Source: Lophium mytilinum
Taxonomy: Eukaryota > Ascomycota > Dothideomycetes > Mytilinidiales > Mytilinidiaceae
Assembly: GCA_010093605.1 (NCBI GenBank)
Contig: MU004185.1
Span: 1,864,539 to 1,928,538, forward strand
Length of the DNA stretch: 64,000 bases
Direction of reading: 5' to 3'
Below, one piece after another: positions 35,123 to 48,248 of this stretch. The notes beneath the pieces were generated by a model. That model was not told the DNA's origin, searched no databases, and saw only the letters and a program-made list of their open reading frames with translations. The stretch's first letter is position 1. The number at the start of each line of letters is the position of its first letter. The position numbers and the translations under genes were made by a program.

Positions 35123-38100
35123 CTAGGCTGTGATAGGCGACCAATACCCAAGCACCCTTGGCGCCGCCGGATACCACTCCCCAAACTCCTTCAGCATGCC
35201 CACCGGCGCCTTTGTCGGCAAATCTGGATATACCCTCCTCGGCCTCACCGCAGCGCTCTTGCTCGTAATCAAATCCTCGTTTCGGCCCCCACTCACCCCC
35301 GGATCTACTAATTCTAGAAACATGCCCACCACCTCCGCTCTGCGCGATTCAGCAGAGGGTGTGCTCCAAGCGTGAGCGACCTGCTCCAGCTGGGCTGCTA
35401 AATCTTTACCTTCGGGCGCTTTGGTAGGAACGGAGAAGACGGGTGCGGCGACGGGGACGGCGACGGGAGGGTGCTCGATCTCGTCCATGACATTTTCGCA
35501 TGCGAAGAGCTCCATGTTGAGGGGTGGGAGGGCGTCGTCCGAGGGCTTGGGCGCGCGCGGCGTAATTTTAAAGCCCATGATTTGGGGAAGTTTGGCAGGG
35601 GGCGCAGAGAGGAGGGTTCGGCTGCCTTGGGAGGGGTCGTCGGAGGAGTTGTCTAAGAGAAAGAACGTTAGAGATTCTGATCTCAACCAAATCCAGATAG
35701 CTTGGACTCTTTCAGACATGCGGGAGATGAATTATTGAAGGCTGAACTTACAACGGCCCCAGAGGGTATTTGGGACATTTTTGACAATACGATCAAGGCG
35801 GAACTCGGGGCTCAGACCGTCTTTGTGTTTGATATTAATAACGAGGTCGGATTTTAGGGATTCCATCAGTTCCATCGGCCGGCCGTAAACAGGCCACTGC
35901 TCGTTCAGTTCCGGCGGTTTGGCGCCGTTGCAGGTAACTGTTCGAATAGGCACGCGCGCAGAGAGGTCGAATGTGAAGAGCGGCGCGCGAACGAGCCACG
36001 GTGCATCTGCCTTTACATCCACAGCAGGCTTCTTGTGCGATGCGAGCCCGTTCGCGGATAAAAGGTGCCCCGGCAAGCTCTTGATTTCTTCCTTCGACTT
36101 GAGCTGCATAACCATAGCAATGAAATCGCCTAAGCCCACTGGCGGCAATGTGACCTTGTCTGGCCCAAATCGTACGGTGAAGGATATGACAGTCAAATCT
36201 ACATGAACGACTCCGGCGAGCGGTGGGCCATGCAAGTGCACCTCGGCGGAGCACTCGCGGTTGATGCTCAGACTAAAGAAGCCCTTCCCGACGGAGGCGT
36301 GGATACTAATCGAAACACCGACGGCGCCTTGGAACTGGAATGGGCTGAAATTGATGAGGAAATCGGCAAAGGCAACGAAGCTAGCGCGAATTACAGAGGT
36401 CGTGAAGATTGCTTCCAGCCGGGCGCCGGCCATGACAACCTCCGGCGTAAGAGCGAAGTAGGCCCCTCCTGTTATACTCAGATGTTCATCGTAATGCCAG
36501 GAGATTCCGAGACGGGGTGGTACGGGATAGTGGGGAGGAGGCGTGTATGCAGGATGGTAGCCGCCGATCGTGAAGACCCAGTCACCGTCGTGGCCGGACC
36601 CAGCGGAGAAGAATGCTAGGGCGAATCCTCCTGTGATGTGGCAGGTTTCATGTAACAAGAAGGAACGCGGTGTTAATTGTCCTTGCGCCATAAATACACC
36701 CTTGCTCGGATCAATGGTGATAGAAATGCCAAGGTCGACGACCAGCAGCTGCTTGCTTGGCTCGGCGCCTTTGGGCATAACAGCGACGGCTTCTCCAAAG
36801 ATGCCCAGTTTTGGTGTCGATGAAAGCTCCACCGCTACAACAGCCTGAACCTCGATGGTTTGGAAAGCCTTGGCGCCTAGGCCTGTGAGAGAACAACGTG
36901 TTAGCTAGGTACAACATTCTTTGACCATGTCTCCTCATGGGTGTGAATATAGAAACTCGCCACTGCTTGAAACCTTCAGTGTGCTGCTGGGATGCTTGCT
37001 TTCAGGTTTTTGAGAATACCACATGGTACCACAAGCTGCGGCAAAAAGATGTATACAAACCCGCAACGACGAATGCTGGTCGAGGATGAAAATGGGTAGA
37101 CCTACCTGCCGCGAGCCATATCGAGCCGTCCTTTGGAGTCATCCACGGCGGCCCTCCAGGGCCTCCATGAGTAAATGACATCAGCTGAGCCATAGGGCTC
37201 ACCTCCGGCTCTACCGACCCTGAGCTGATTCCCACAAACGGGAATTTTGACACCTCCGACACGGCGGGAAATCTAAGTTCCGAACCGAATCCGAAGCCAC
37301 CGGTGACACCGTTGACCTCCGCGAAACCAAACTCCATAAGAGGTCCGTTCAGCTTCGCGAACACAAACATGCTCTTATACGTAGCGAATTCTTGGTAGGC
37401 GCCGGCCGCGAGAAAGCTGTATATCGCCATGCTGATGTTTATGCCGCCTGCAAAGCCGCGGCACTCGGATGTGTTGATGGTCTCGAAGAAGCCCGCAATC
37501 ACTGCCGGTGGTCTGCTGAACTCAACTGCCATACCAGAGAGCGAGAAGGATGGTTTGATGTTGAGAAGGTCAATGGGTTTCTTGACGTTGGATGTGTCCA
37601 AATCGATTGAGAAGCCTATTAGTGTCATGCCCACCGGCCCAAGGTGGACGACGGCGTCTAAGATGATGTTTAGGGTATGTCCGTGGAACTTCAGCCCGAT
37701 GTTGCTTATTGCCAAACTAGAAGTTTTCTTATGCATTGGCGCCATGGATGCCTTTTTCTCCCCAGAATTGGATACCTTGGGAGGGTTTGATGGGGCTGGC
37801 TTGGTTGGTTCCGGTTTCGTAGGGGCTCCAGGGTCAGGTTTGGGGTTGGGATTCGGTTGCTTGGTAGCTTTGGGCTGAGCTGAAAAGGCATGGTCGATAA
37901 CAGCCTCAGGCTTCCCATCCATATGTGCCACTATCACAAAATGACAGCCCACAGAGACCACAATATCTGTCGGTAGTCTTTTCGTTGGGTCGACTGTATC
38001 CTTGTAGAAAAGCGGATCTTTCTTCTTCGTGAATACTGCAACGTTCAACACCTCTGCTTCGTCTCGTGTTAGCCCTTTGTTCACCCAGAGGAAGTCCATT

Positions 38101-41100
38101 TGATCAAACGGTTGTTCGAGTTCGCCGACCACGGGTAGCTCAGGGACATTCGGTAGCTTCGCTAAGCTCAGGCGTAGTAGACGCTTCGGTACGACCGATT
38201 TGGACCTCTTTGTGTGATCGTGAATCTGAGAGTACGTGAAGTGGATTTTGTCTAACGAGATTGTAAGAGAGAAGATGACGTGGTCAGCGCTCCCTTTAGC
38301 TCTGCCGCAGTACAGTTCTACGGACAGTTTGTCTAGCGGGATAGCCATCTGGCCGATGAATTCCGGAACATCAGTGATAGAGTCGTCCAGATCCGACAGG
38401 ATTTCCAACAATGTGATCTCTTTCAGGCCAGATGGGGTCTGTTTTAGCTGTGCAACGATGCTCCAAACATCCCCATTGTGCTTATATTCGAGGTCAAGCT
38501 CCAGCGGCCCGACAATCATGATGCCTTTCATGACCAGCGCACTAGGCTTACTCTTCTCGTACTTGTAGAGCAATGACACTTTCGGAATAACGATGCTGCC
38601 CAACATGTCTATGACTGCGTCTCCAGGGCTATTGAGATCAAAGAACGAGTGAAGGTTTGCGAATTGGAGGTTCTCAGCAGCCGCTTCAATAGCCCATGAG
38701 CTAGGTTCTGAAGTGTATGCGATTCGAACGGTTAAGGTCACCGCGTCCCGCACCGTGATGTAGTAGGCGGGAGGGTAGATTTTCACCACGCCTCTGAATT
38801 CCAAGGAGAATGATTTTTTCCCGAAGTCGTACGACGCGAATAGTGACAATGTGTCGAGCAAAATTTCTGGAATACCACTTGTTGTTGAATGAGGGCCACA
38901 CTGGACTTCACCAAAAATCGATATTGAAGTCGTGGACCCCATGTGGACTCGAATGCTCGCCTCGGTGACTTCGTCGGGGATGCCCTCAGGCCAGTTTTCG
39001 ATGGTACCTCCAGGCATCAGATAGCGAAGCTGTAGATGATCCAGCACCTTCTCATCCAACGGTTTCAACTCATAAAAATCCTCACGGAATGGATTAAGCT
39101 TGCGCGGTACATCTGCATACACCACTGAGAACGCCGTCCACAAAGATCCGTCGAATGTCAAACTACCGGGCTGCCACTTGAGAGATCCAAAAAGGGCAGC
39201 GCTGCTTCCATTAGGGACACCAAATGCAAGGGGGATTTCGAAGTCGACTTTGACACCTTGTAGGCTTTTGCCGCCTTCGCCCAGACTTAGGACGATCTGG
39301 CGGAGTGAGACCGGCACAGCGCCAGCCAAATCTGTGAGAGATCTGCTAAGATCCAATATGAAGGACTCATCGAAAGTATCTGTCTTGTGGCTGCTTCCCG
39401 AGGCCAGTTTCTCGTTTAGCCATTTAAACAGAGCTTTGATAGGGTTCGTCCGAGTTTTCAGCTGGACTATCAAGTCAAGACCGCTTTCGTGTACGCACAC
39501 AATCGCTTTGATATCTAACGACTTGTTCTCTCCAAGCTTCCATGACGCTGTTGTCTCAAACGACATACTAGAAGAAGTAGTGATAGAGGGCTGTTCTCCC
39601 AAGTCAATGCCTTCGCAGTGCTTTCTTCCAATAACACACATTCGGGAGATGGTAAGATTATCCAAATAGCCGGAAATAAGGTCTTTGATCGCAAGGGAAG
39701 CTCCACTCGGTAAGTCAACGTCCAATTCAAGCCTCAGAACTGTGTAGCCTCGGCGATAGGGCAAGAACCAAACACCTGACCGAGAGGTGCTGTTACCAGG
39801 CGCCTTCAGCGGAACAGTGGATAGCAATAGCTTGGCCCAGGCCGGCCAAGGCATATCGATGAGAGAGGCAAGATCTGCGACTGTGATGGGACCTCCACGC
39901 ACCTCTTCGAGGGCGAAGACCAGGCCGCCCACCTTTTCATAGTAGGCAACCGAAGCAGCCGTTTCCGCAATCTCCTTGCCGAATTGGACTTCGTGGGCCT
40001 TCCGATCTGTAGTGAAAAACAGGGTATGCGGGTCTGAGGAATCCTTCAGATTTGCGACGGGAGCGCGAACATCCAATGTGATCCTGGTCAACGACACATC
40101 GTCTCCGTCGGCGAGAGCGCCGTCAAACCTGAGTTGGTGCAAATAGATGGTGTCGATAAACCATGCGAGGCCTGCTATCTTTTCATCGGCGGAGCAAAGG
40201 TTGCTGAACTGCGGTGCTCCTGGTTTAATTTCCAAGGCGATCTTTTTGAAATAATCGACAGTCCAGCTTTGTAGGGAGTCTACTCCATCTTTTTCCACAC
40301 GCATACTCTGCAGAGCGTTCATTTTCATCGTCGTCCCCATGGTACTTTTGTGAAGCACGATGTTCTGCGGAGCACACAGGGAACATTGTCAGTGTATCAG
40401 ACTAGCGCGACAGAGCCAGAGGGAAGGGCTTACCGAGAATTGCTGCACTTTTCCTTCAGTCTTCACCTTCTTCTTGGCAAGTTCCGGGTCTCTTCGATCA
40501 TCGGTTTTCTCCTTCTTTTCCTTCTTTAATCTGGCCGCTTTCTGTGTCCGAGTTTCAAACTCCCTACCCATCTCATTCTCGGTATCATTAGACTTCAATT
40601 CTTCAAAGACACCCCAATACTCTGAGAGCACCTTCTTAGTCTTATCCAGTCGCAATTGGTCCTTCTTTTGCTGGGCAAGCAGCGGATCTCGGTCTTTTGA
40701 AACATGCTTCTCAAGAAACCCCAATGCCTCGAGTTTCTCCCTTTCTCTTTCCAGCCTTTCCTCCAGCTTTTTCGGAATGTCAAAGAGTTCCTCAGTTTTG
40801 ACAGTAACACCTTTAGGCCCATATTGCCGATCTGGCCGGGTGCGGTTCGCAATTGGCGTGTAGTTTGGATCGTCATGAACGCAGCAGGCGTCAAGGGCAT
40901 CATTGTCGCCCTTCCTAGTCGCTACGAGGCGGATGTATTGCACTCGCGGGGAAGGATGCGTCTTAGTTGTTGAGCCAGTGATAACAGTTATTGGTTGTGG
41001 CGCTGTATTTGGAGAGCCGTACGCTTTCCACAGCGGAACGGTATCCTTGATGACCTTTCTTTGTGCTTTGAGCAACGCTTTCTCTTCTTCGGCAGTCAGA

Positions 41101-42546
41101 TTCTGGAGATCGACATCTTCATCATCGTCATCTTGCAGTATATCCTTTTTCGAAGAAGTTTCGGCCATCTTCTGCTTCAATTTCAATTGCTTTGCGGCCT
41201 TGGCGTTCCCGGAATCTAGAGCATGAGCCTTCTTAGCAACTGGTCTCGTTTTGGCTAAGTCTATACATACTCAGATGGCTTGGATTCAGATCTGTGGTGC
41301 GAATTTTTGAGTCTTTCCCCATCTGGAGCCAATACGGATATCTTGTGGCAAAGATTCGTGGGTTACCCAAACCTCGTTGTGCAGGCGAGTTCAGATACTT
41401 GAAAACTCTATCTAGGACAGAATGCGCTAAAGATGGATAATTGATAAGATAGTTGATCATGTTGATTGGAAGCAAATAGGGTAAGAACTCACTCGGATGG
41501 CCATGCTTATCTCCTGCCGACATAATGAAATATCCTGGAGACAAGCCGAATATTTCGACTGCCGTAGACCTTTCCGACCCGTGATGACTGGCTTTGATGC
41601 ATTCGACTGATGAACCTGTCAAGAACGCGACCAGCCGACTTTCTTGAAGTGTCTCTGCGTCTCCTCCTGTATAAAGTGAGATTCTTGGTTTCGGCTGATT
41701 CAGCCTTTTAGGCCATACGATGATACACATCAGGGAAGACTCATTCAAGGTAACATTAGTTTTTGTCGATTCGAGGCCGAGGAAGCTGTCATCTATTCCC
41801 ACGCAGAGAAACGCCGGATAACCATTTTGGGTTACGCCAGCAACAGGCTTCAAGGCGGTAGATTGACTCAGCAATTTCTCCAGTGTATCGATCTCGTCCC
41901 ACTTCGCCGTCCCTGCAAGACCTTTGCCGGTGAATAAATCTTTGCCAAGACATCCGGTTCCTGTGCATACATTGCAAATCGCATTCGTCGTGAATTCTTC
42001 CTCAATCATGCCGTCGCCATGTTTGAATGAACCTGTTATCTTGAGGAAGCCGGTTTCCTCATCCGTGTCTTCGAAGGCGTACTTCATATCTGACTTATTT
42101 GTTTCGGTCTTGGGGCGATAAAAGACGGTTTGCAGGCGAAGGGGATCACCTTGGGCTTTCTGGGGGTCGTATTTCATATATTTTGATTCAACAACACCCT
42201 TTCCCTTTTTCTCGCGGTATTGTGCGGCTGCATCTTCTGCAATTACTCCCATGGAACCTCGGAAATGATCGCCATCCCAATGCGAGACGACGATTGCATC
42301 GAATCGTAACTGTATATGGGCGCCATTCAGCTGGCCTTTGCTGTAGAGCGTCTCGATGTTGAGAATCGTCGCCTTCAGGTCCTCCTCCACATAGCCATCT
42401 TTTCCGCCATCAACGAGAACTGCGTGCTGAATCACTCCTATGGATGTAGGCGGGGAAGCTTCTACCAACAGATGAATTGCGGCATCTCCAGCTTCAACGT
42501 TGATGAAGAACGAATCGATCCGGATTTCCTTTGCGTAATCCACCAT
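35123..42546 (-). CDS. Giant MBL-fold / charged linker / DUF6603-type protein
   Basis: Five exons (42546-41271, 41215-40434, 40364-37106, 36882-35752, 35652-35123) keep frame throughout and give 2,325 residues. Residues 1-425 form a ComEC-like metallo-beta-lactamase fold: VDGG (45-48), SHWDGDH (88-94, metal ligands), LYTGGD (291-296) and KASHHGS (318-324), followed by GHPS. Residues about 426-690 are an acidic then Lys/Glu-rich coiled-coil linker. The rest looks like DUF6603, with many amphipathic beta repeats, a Pro-rich insert near 37,740-37,860, GGFGFGSELRFP and ...SIWLAAG/LGAKAFQ at the exon 3-4 join. No signal peptide or membrane helix is obvious. The ComEC-like MBL fold suggests a hydrolase, perhaps on nucleic acid or phosphodiester; that is inference. 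Its neighbours are two further giant genes of unknown function. Confidence 0.82.
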
Positions 42547-43511
42547 CTTGTAGACGATGCTCGAGGGAAGATAGCGATAGCACCTGTGCCTAATTGAGCC
42601 TTTAGTCGTTATATGTTGAGTGCGATGTTACCCTCAAAATATAGCCATTAGAGAACCGGATGACTTCAAGATTAGGTAGCCTAGCTGTTGTCACAGTCTT
42701 TCACACTCGACTTGTCGAAAGAAGGGAATTTCTAAGTCACTGCGTTCGAGTACACTGACATAGGCCGACGTTCGTCAGAGCTCCAGTCATAGTCAGCCTG
42801 CTCATGAAGGCCGATCCGCTCGATGCGGTTCGCTGCTGCGAATGAAACATCAGCGCGTCGACTACTGCAGCTACTGCACCACGGAATTCATGGCGATAAC
42901 ATTTCTGCATGGTGATAGAGCGAAGCGACGCGTCCAGCCCGCTCGGTACAAGGCATCATGAAAAGTGGCTTGCGTAGTTGTCCGCGTCGACGTCGAGAGA
43001 GACCCCTTTTGAGGCTGGTGGGCCTACAAACGACTGATTCAGAGACAAAAACAGTCTAGATTCACTCCGGGGCGTGCTCAAGAGAGTATGGTGGAGTGGA
43101 GTTGAAGGCAGCTAGAAAGACGGCTTGAGGTGTGCGGATGCAGGGGAAGAGAAGGCTGGCCCGGGCGGTGCCCGTTCCGTGTGTGGTTGGATGCAAGGAT
43201 AAGCGATGTATATTAGACTGTTTCTGAATTTGTCGCCATTATGTGTAAGGTTTCTCGGGACGTTACCCAATGGAAACCGGCGGTGATTACATAGTAGACT
43301 GGATTCAAAATATTGATTTATGTGACGGCGCACATGTAGGCTATGCTGATGAAAAGCACGAAGTTTTCAGTTGATTAGGTCACGTGTCGCGTTTTCTTGA
43401 AGGACTTCGCATATGTTCCATAGATAACAAGACTATAGAACGATGGTTTTGAGACCAAGTTAAGCTAAGTATGTGATGTATCCAAGTGTACGAGTTATTG
43501 CAACTAGAATC
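42547..43511. other. Intergenic between two large minus-strand genes
   Basis: 965 bp holding the promoter of the MBL-DUF6603 gene and the 3' flank of the next gene. A CACGTG palindrome lies at about 43,382-43,387. A minus frame at 43112-43333 has no domain or splice support. Confidence 0.4.
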
Positions 43512-46500
43512 CTAAACCCCAACTGGTGGAAGCTCGTCCTTCACGGTCTTTGTCATCCTCATATACCCCTCTACCAATTCGGTGGACGCAGATGCACCGA
43601 TGTCAAGCATCTCATCCACAATTTTGATCCTATACTCATCCCATGTCTCTTTGAGCTCTTGATCATCGGATCCTCCTTCAAGAAGGCGAGGTTGTAACCA
43701 AGCCCAGTCTTCCAATCCAGAGAATGCAAGCTTCACCGCTGGCTTATCTGGGGCAACCGAAACGGAACTGGCTCCAACGGCAGGTGCGATACTTGGATCT
43801 CCTTCGCCTCTCTGAGCTTGCACGCTCACCGTGGGCAACGGCACCGCAGGCACAAGTAGAGGTCCGAGTTTGAAGGCCGCACGCATCTGCTTTAGAGCAT
43901 TGTTTACCGCCCATTCAGGCAGCCGGAGTTCTTTGGTTGGGAGAACGTTTCCTGTATATGCGTGGATTGGAGTGATCGGATCAACAATGACGCTGAAGAG
44001 TTGCAAGCGCTTCCAGTGCTCCGTCTGCGCGTCTTTGGTGTCGGCCCCGAGGAAGTACGGCTTCAGCTTTGGAAACTCGCGAATAGGAACTGCAGGATTG
44101 TCTCCGATTCTCTGAAAGGGTTCTGTGGGGTTGTAGTCGTCGGGAATGCCGAAAGATGTGAATATCTCCTTGATCGTTTCTTCTGGTTTAAAGTATCCGA
44201 CAATACCATCAAAAGCTGCATTGGCATCTCCGATCTTCAGGGCAAATTCATAATCCAACAATTGACGCTCTGGAGGCGAGTTGAATAACAAAGACTGATT
44301 TTGCATGGGAGGTACCGCCAGTTCAACGGAGAAGCCTACGTCTACTAAGCAGAATGGCTTTCCCATTGTCGCAGGGAGAAAGTCAGGGTAGTCCGCGGAG
44401 GTTGATCGGGCCGAACCGAGTGCATTCGTGACCATACGAAAGAATCCTTCGGCGAATGAATACGAAGTCAACTGATGTAACAGACTATGAAGACGGGGTG
44501 AAGCTGTAGGAAGAGGGCCATTGCTGGGCCGGAATGACACGATGGTCGAGCTGGCTCCCGGCGCAATGAAGACTTCGCGGAGGAATCCACCATCTGGATT
44601 GAAAAGCTGAATCGAATAATCGAAGTAGTTGACGAGCAACCATCCCCAAATTGGATTCTCCCATTCGGTTACTGGTCTGTACGTAGATTTTGCCTCGTCT
44701 TTCGTCACGAAGTGTCCGTTGAGGCGAGCGTCTTGATTTATTCTTGGTGCTATCTGGAAGAACTGACAATAACCTTCATCCTTGTCTGCTTTGAAGACGG
44801 TGTTAGGATAGTAACTGCCGGAAATGGGTTCGCAGGATAGCTGTGGAGAAGTGCATGGATATACGGCAGTTGCGGGAGTTCCATCCAGGCGCTGTGGCTC
44901 GATTGCTGTCACCACTTGACCAAATTTGTCGACGATGTGAAGCTTGGTAAGCCTTAGTTGGCCATGAGTGACTGGCTTGAAAGGATGCTGACTTTGGCTT
45001 GAAGATGACAGCTTGGTTCCAAGTCCGTAAGGAGCCATATCGGTAGCAGAAGACAGAGCGTCAAAAACATCTTTCTTCATTCCAAGAGCAGCCATGTTGT
45101 TCTGTTCAGAAGGCGAAGGTCCTGGATGAGCACCTCGGAGGAGAGTCACGAGGTGATCATTGACTCCCGCTAGAGGCGCAGAGAAAAACTCCAGCTCGGC
45201 CAAATTCTTCAACAAGGCGTCTCGATCGGAAGGCGTGAGTGGACTACCTCGAAGTTGCGATGATACAGTCTGGTCAAAGAATTGCTTGATCTGCTTCTTT
45301 AGAATCTTTGAGGCCTGGGTTCCAATAATATTTCGACCATTCAGTACTCGGCAGTCCGGATCGAGATGTAGATCGGCCAAAACAGTACCAGCTTTGATGG
45401 AGTAACTCCAAATCCCCTTCTCGTCTTTCTGAAAGTCCCAGTACTTCCATGGAATATGATGATATTCGGCACTCCATTCCATATACAATGGAAACCAGCC
45501 CTGGGTAGCTTTGAAATCGTCGTCGTCGCCATTGTACATGGGTAAAGGCCAAGTTGGGCTTGAACGTGCATATTTGCAATCTGCCCATTCAGCTAAAATA
45601 CGACCAACGGCAGTGCTGACTTCCGGGAACTCAGGAAACGATCGGGTAATCACATTCAAGAAGTCTTCGTAACCTGATCCGGCATTGAAAGCCCGCCCGA
45701 GGTTGCTTGTCTGAGGCGTAGTTGTGATCTGGGACAACAGCCTAACGAGCGCAGTTTTCTCGGCGTTGTTTGGCCAGCCCGATGCAACGCCCGCGAACAA
45801 AATAGTTGGGTCGCTGTGAGTCGTGAAAGGGGTCGATGCCACTCGTTTTATCGCGAAGCCCCGTGTCTTGAGATCTTCTTTCAGAGGCTTCATGGCGGAC
45901 TTGGCGTTTGACAGAGCAGCACTGAGCGAGTCATAGCGCTTCATCTCAATGTCTATGGCCTCTTTAATCGGTGACGTGAAGACTTCTCTTTGAGATTCCG
46001 GTAAATTTCTTGTTTCAACGGACTTCCACCAATTGCAGTAAAAGCATGAAAGAAGGTGCCTTGCTTCGCGGCTACAGCCATCCACTGTGCGTTGCAGTGC
46101 ATTTAGCTCTTGCAAGAGGGCCAAGTCCGCTGGCTTTGGTGTAGGGCGTTTTACCACATTTGGAGCTGCTCCTAAGGTATTCTTATTCTTGTCATAGGAC
46201 GCGATATCCTTAGCTTCGGCTTCTTTTTGGAAGGTCCAAAGTCTCTCCCCTCGATGTGACACCCAATCACTGCTGCCCATCATATCAGTCGCCTTCATTT
46301 GAGAGTCAACGTCGTCATCGTGAGATATCAAGGCTTCGATTCTACTCAGAAGATCGGCTATGCTGTGAGTTGTGTCCTCAGGCTTCGTGATGCTGACGCG
46401 AAGGTAGGCGAACAAGGCATCCAAGGTACTAGTCCCTACTGCAATTGGGTGGGATGCAAGTATCTTCTCCTGGAGTTCGATGGATGGGGCCTTCAGCTGC

Positions 46501-47999
46501 GCAGAGCTGTGCCGTTGAAATAGGACATTGTTGAGGGTTCCGTGACATATCATGCGGCCGGCAGACCCTGCTGTTGCTTTTAGAAACGTTGACGGATCCG
46601 GACAGGTCGGCGTTGCTGTTGGGTTCAACTTGAGATGGCACGATTTCAAAAGGTCTTCGTGACTTGGGCTGATAGTAGCAGGCTGCTCTTTAAAGATAAG
46701 TGGATCGTCTGTGGCATCGGCATGAAACCCGATTACCACGTAAGAAAGCGTCGCAGCAGCGATCGGATCCTTGTACGAGGAAAACCCAAGGTCGTCATGA
46801 ATCGAGAAGACACTGGTGTTGTGGGACTGATAGTCTGCAAAGAGCTCGTTGGCAGACTCTACGACGGTGAAGGGAGTGCTTCGGGGTGCAGAGGGATTGA
46901 CCTCGTAATCCTTCAAGAACGTCTTGAGACCAATGAAAATTTCTTGCTGCTCCGCGAGTGAACGGCTTGGATCGATGAACGGACTCGTAATATTTTCAAC
47001 ATCTGGCCGGCTGAGATGACGAAGGTCACTGTCGTTGATGTTTCGGATGCGGTCGCTCTCAACCACGAAGCCCTCTGGTGCCGGCGGGGAGGCCGTGTCG
47101 GTGCAGAAACGGAAGACCAACCATCGATTTGGGGCAGGGCGAAACTGTATGGCATTTTGATCAGTACACTGCGTGCAAGAAGAAGAGGGTAGAGATGATA
47201 CAATGGGCTCGTGGTCAGCCGTATCGTGATGCGTGAAAAATACGTAGGTATGGAAAGTACAGGATAGAATAGCTAAAACGATGTATTATACGCGTACAGG
47301 GACAGCACTGACCGTTAAGACGTCTGCGGTTGGCGCCGCAACGCTATGCGTCGGATATCCCGCGTCTAGCTGGGCCTGCGCATGGTCGCCAACTGCACTA
47401 CGCGTTGCCAATATGCCGGCGCGATACACCTGCGGAAGACACCAGCTGAGGTAGACACCCATCCGCTCCTTTCGGACTTCGCCCGTTGTGAGATCCATGA
47501 ACCGCGGATTGTGTTTGGCCTTCAGCGTCGACACTGAGACATCGAGGTCGTCCATAACATCGTGTTTGATGAGCCCAGTGTCGGCTCTGAGGGCTCCATA
47601 GTTGGGTTGAGAAAGAGGTGCAATACGGTATTTACTGTCTCCAAAGTCTTCTGAAACGACGAACGCGTGGAGCACAACCGGAACACAAACGATATCCAAA
47701 GGAGCCTCCATGGTAGGAAGATGATGACGCGGGTAATGGGCGATGTTTGCAGTGGAGAGCGAGAGATCTATAACTTTGATTGCACGGAGTCTTGCATCTC
47801 GACTATTTGATCCGGCAAGGCCAGAGCTACTACCCAGATCTGGAACAGGCCTCGTGTCTGGAGCGGCCATGCCTGCAGAGAGGCGTGCTGATCGTGGAAA
47901 CTGAGTCCCAAATCGAGCTTGTCTCGTGCATGTTGGGAAACTAGCTGAAAAATGGCTACATGAACTATCGTCCGAGGGTCCGCGTTGCCGCCGCGGCAT
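43512..47999 (-). CDS. Large protein of unknown function, bacterial-like motifs
   Basis: Two exons (47999-47313 and 47144-43512) with a 168-bp intron (GTCAGT donor, ATACAG acceptor) give 1,439 residues. The first about 55 residues are Ser/Arg/Pro-rich and low in complexity; the ATG for residue 44 is an alternative start. Notable motifs are MGVYLSWCLPQVYRAG (180-195) and, straight after the intron, FRPAPNRWLVFRF (230-242). Further on are LHIVDKFGQVV, ENPIWGWLLVNYFDYSI and, near the C-terminus, YEFALKIGDANAAFDGIVGY. The pairing of a GVYLxWxLP block with a PAPNRWLV block is what I remember from long uncharacterised bacterial proteins, but I cannot verify this. There is no signal peptide or transmembrane helix. 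It is divergent from the next gene and lies between two other giant genes, so a shared role is likely (inference). Confidence 0.8.
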
Positions 48000-48248
48000 T
48001 GTCAGTATCCCAGTCCACCCAGCATCCGTTGTTGAGTGGCTGAATGTGGGTTTTTAGCACTTCTTATACGTTTGTAGTGCTCCGAGGTATGTCCAAAGAT
48101 CTGGCTGTGGATCGGTACGAACAATTGGTAAACTCACGAAGCTGCCTCACACATTGGCAAAAGGCTGTACACTTACGGAACCCCGTGAACTATTTCATTG
48201 CCCCAGAGTCCGATCGATCAGTTCGAACGAGCTCCGTGTTTTCGAGAA
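48000..48248. promoter_or_regulatory. Short divergent promoter region of two giant genes
   Basis: 249 bp separate the start codons of the 1,439-residue (minus) and 1,105-residue (plus) proteins, so both must be driven from here or share elements. No TATA box or known factor site stands out. The plus frame stays open upstream to 48198 without an ATG. Confidence 0.5.
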
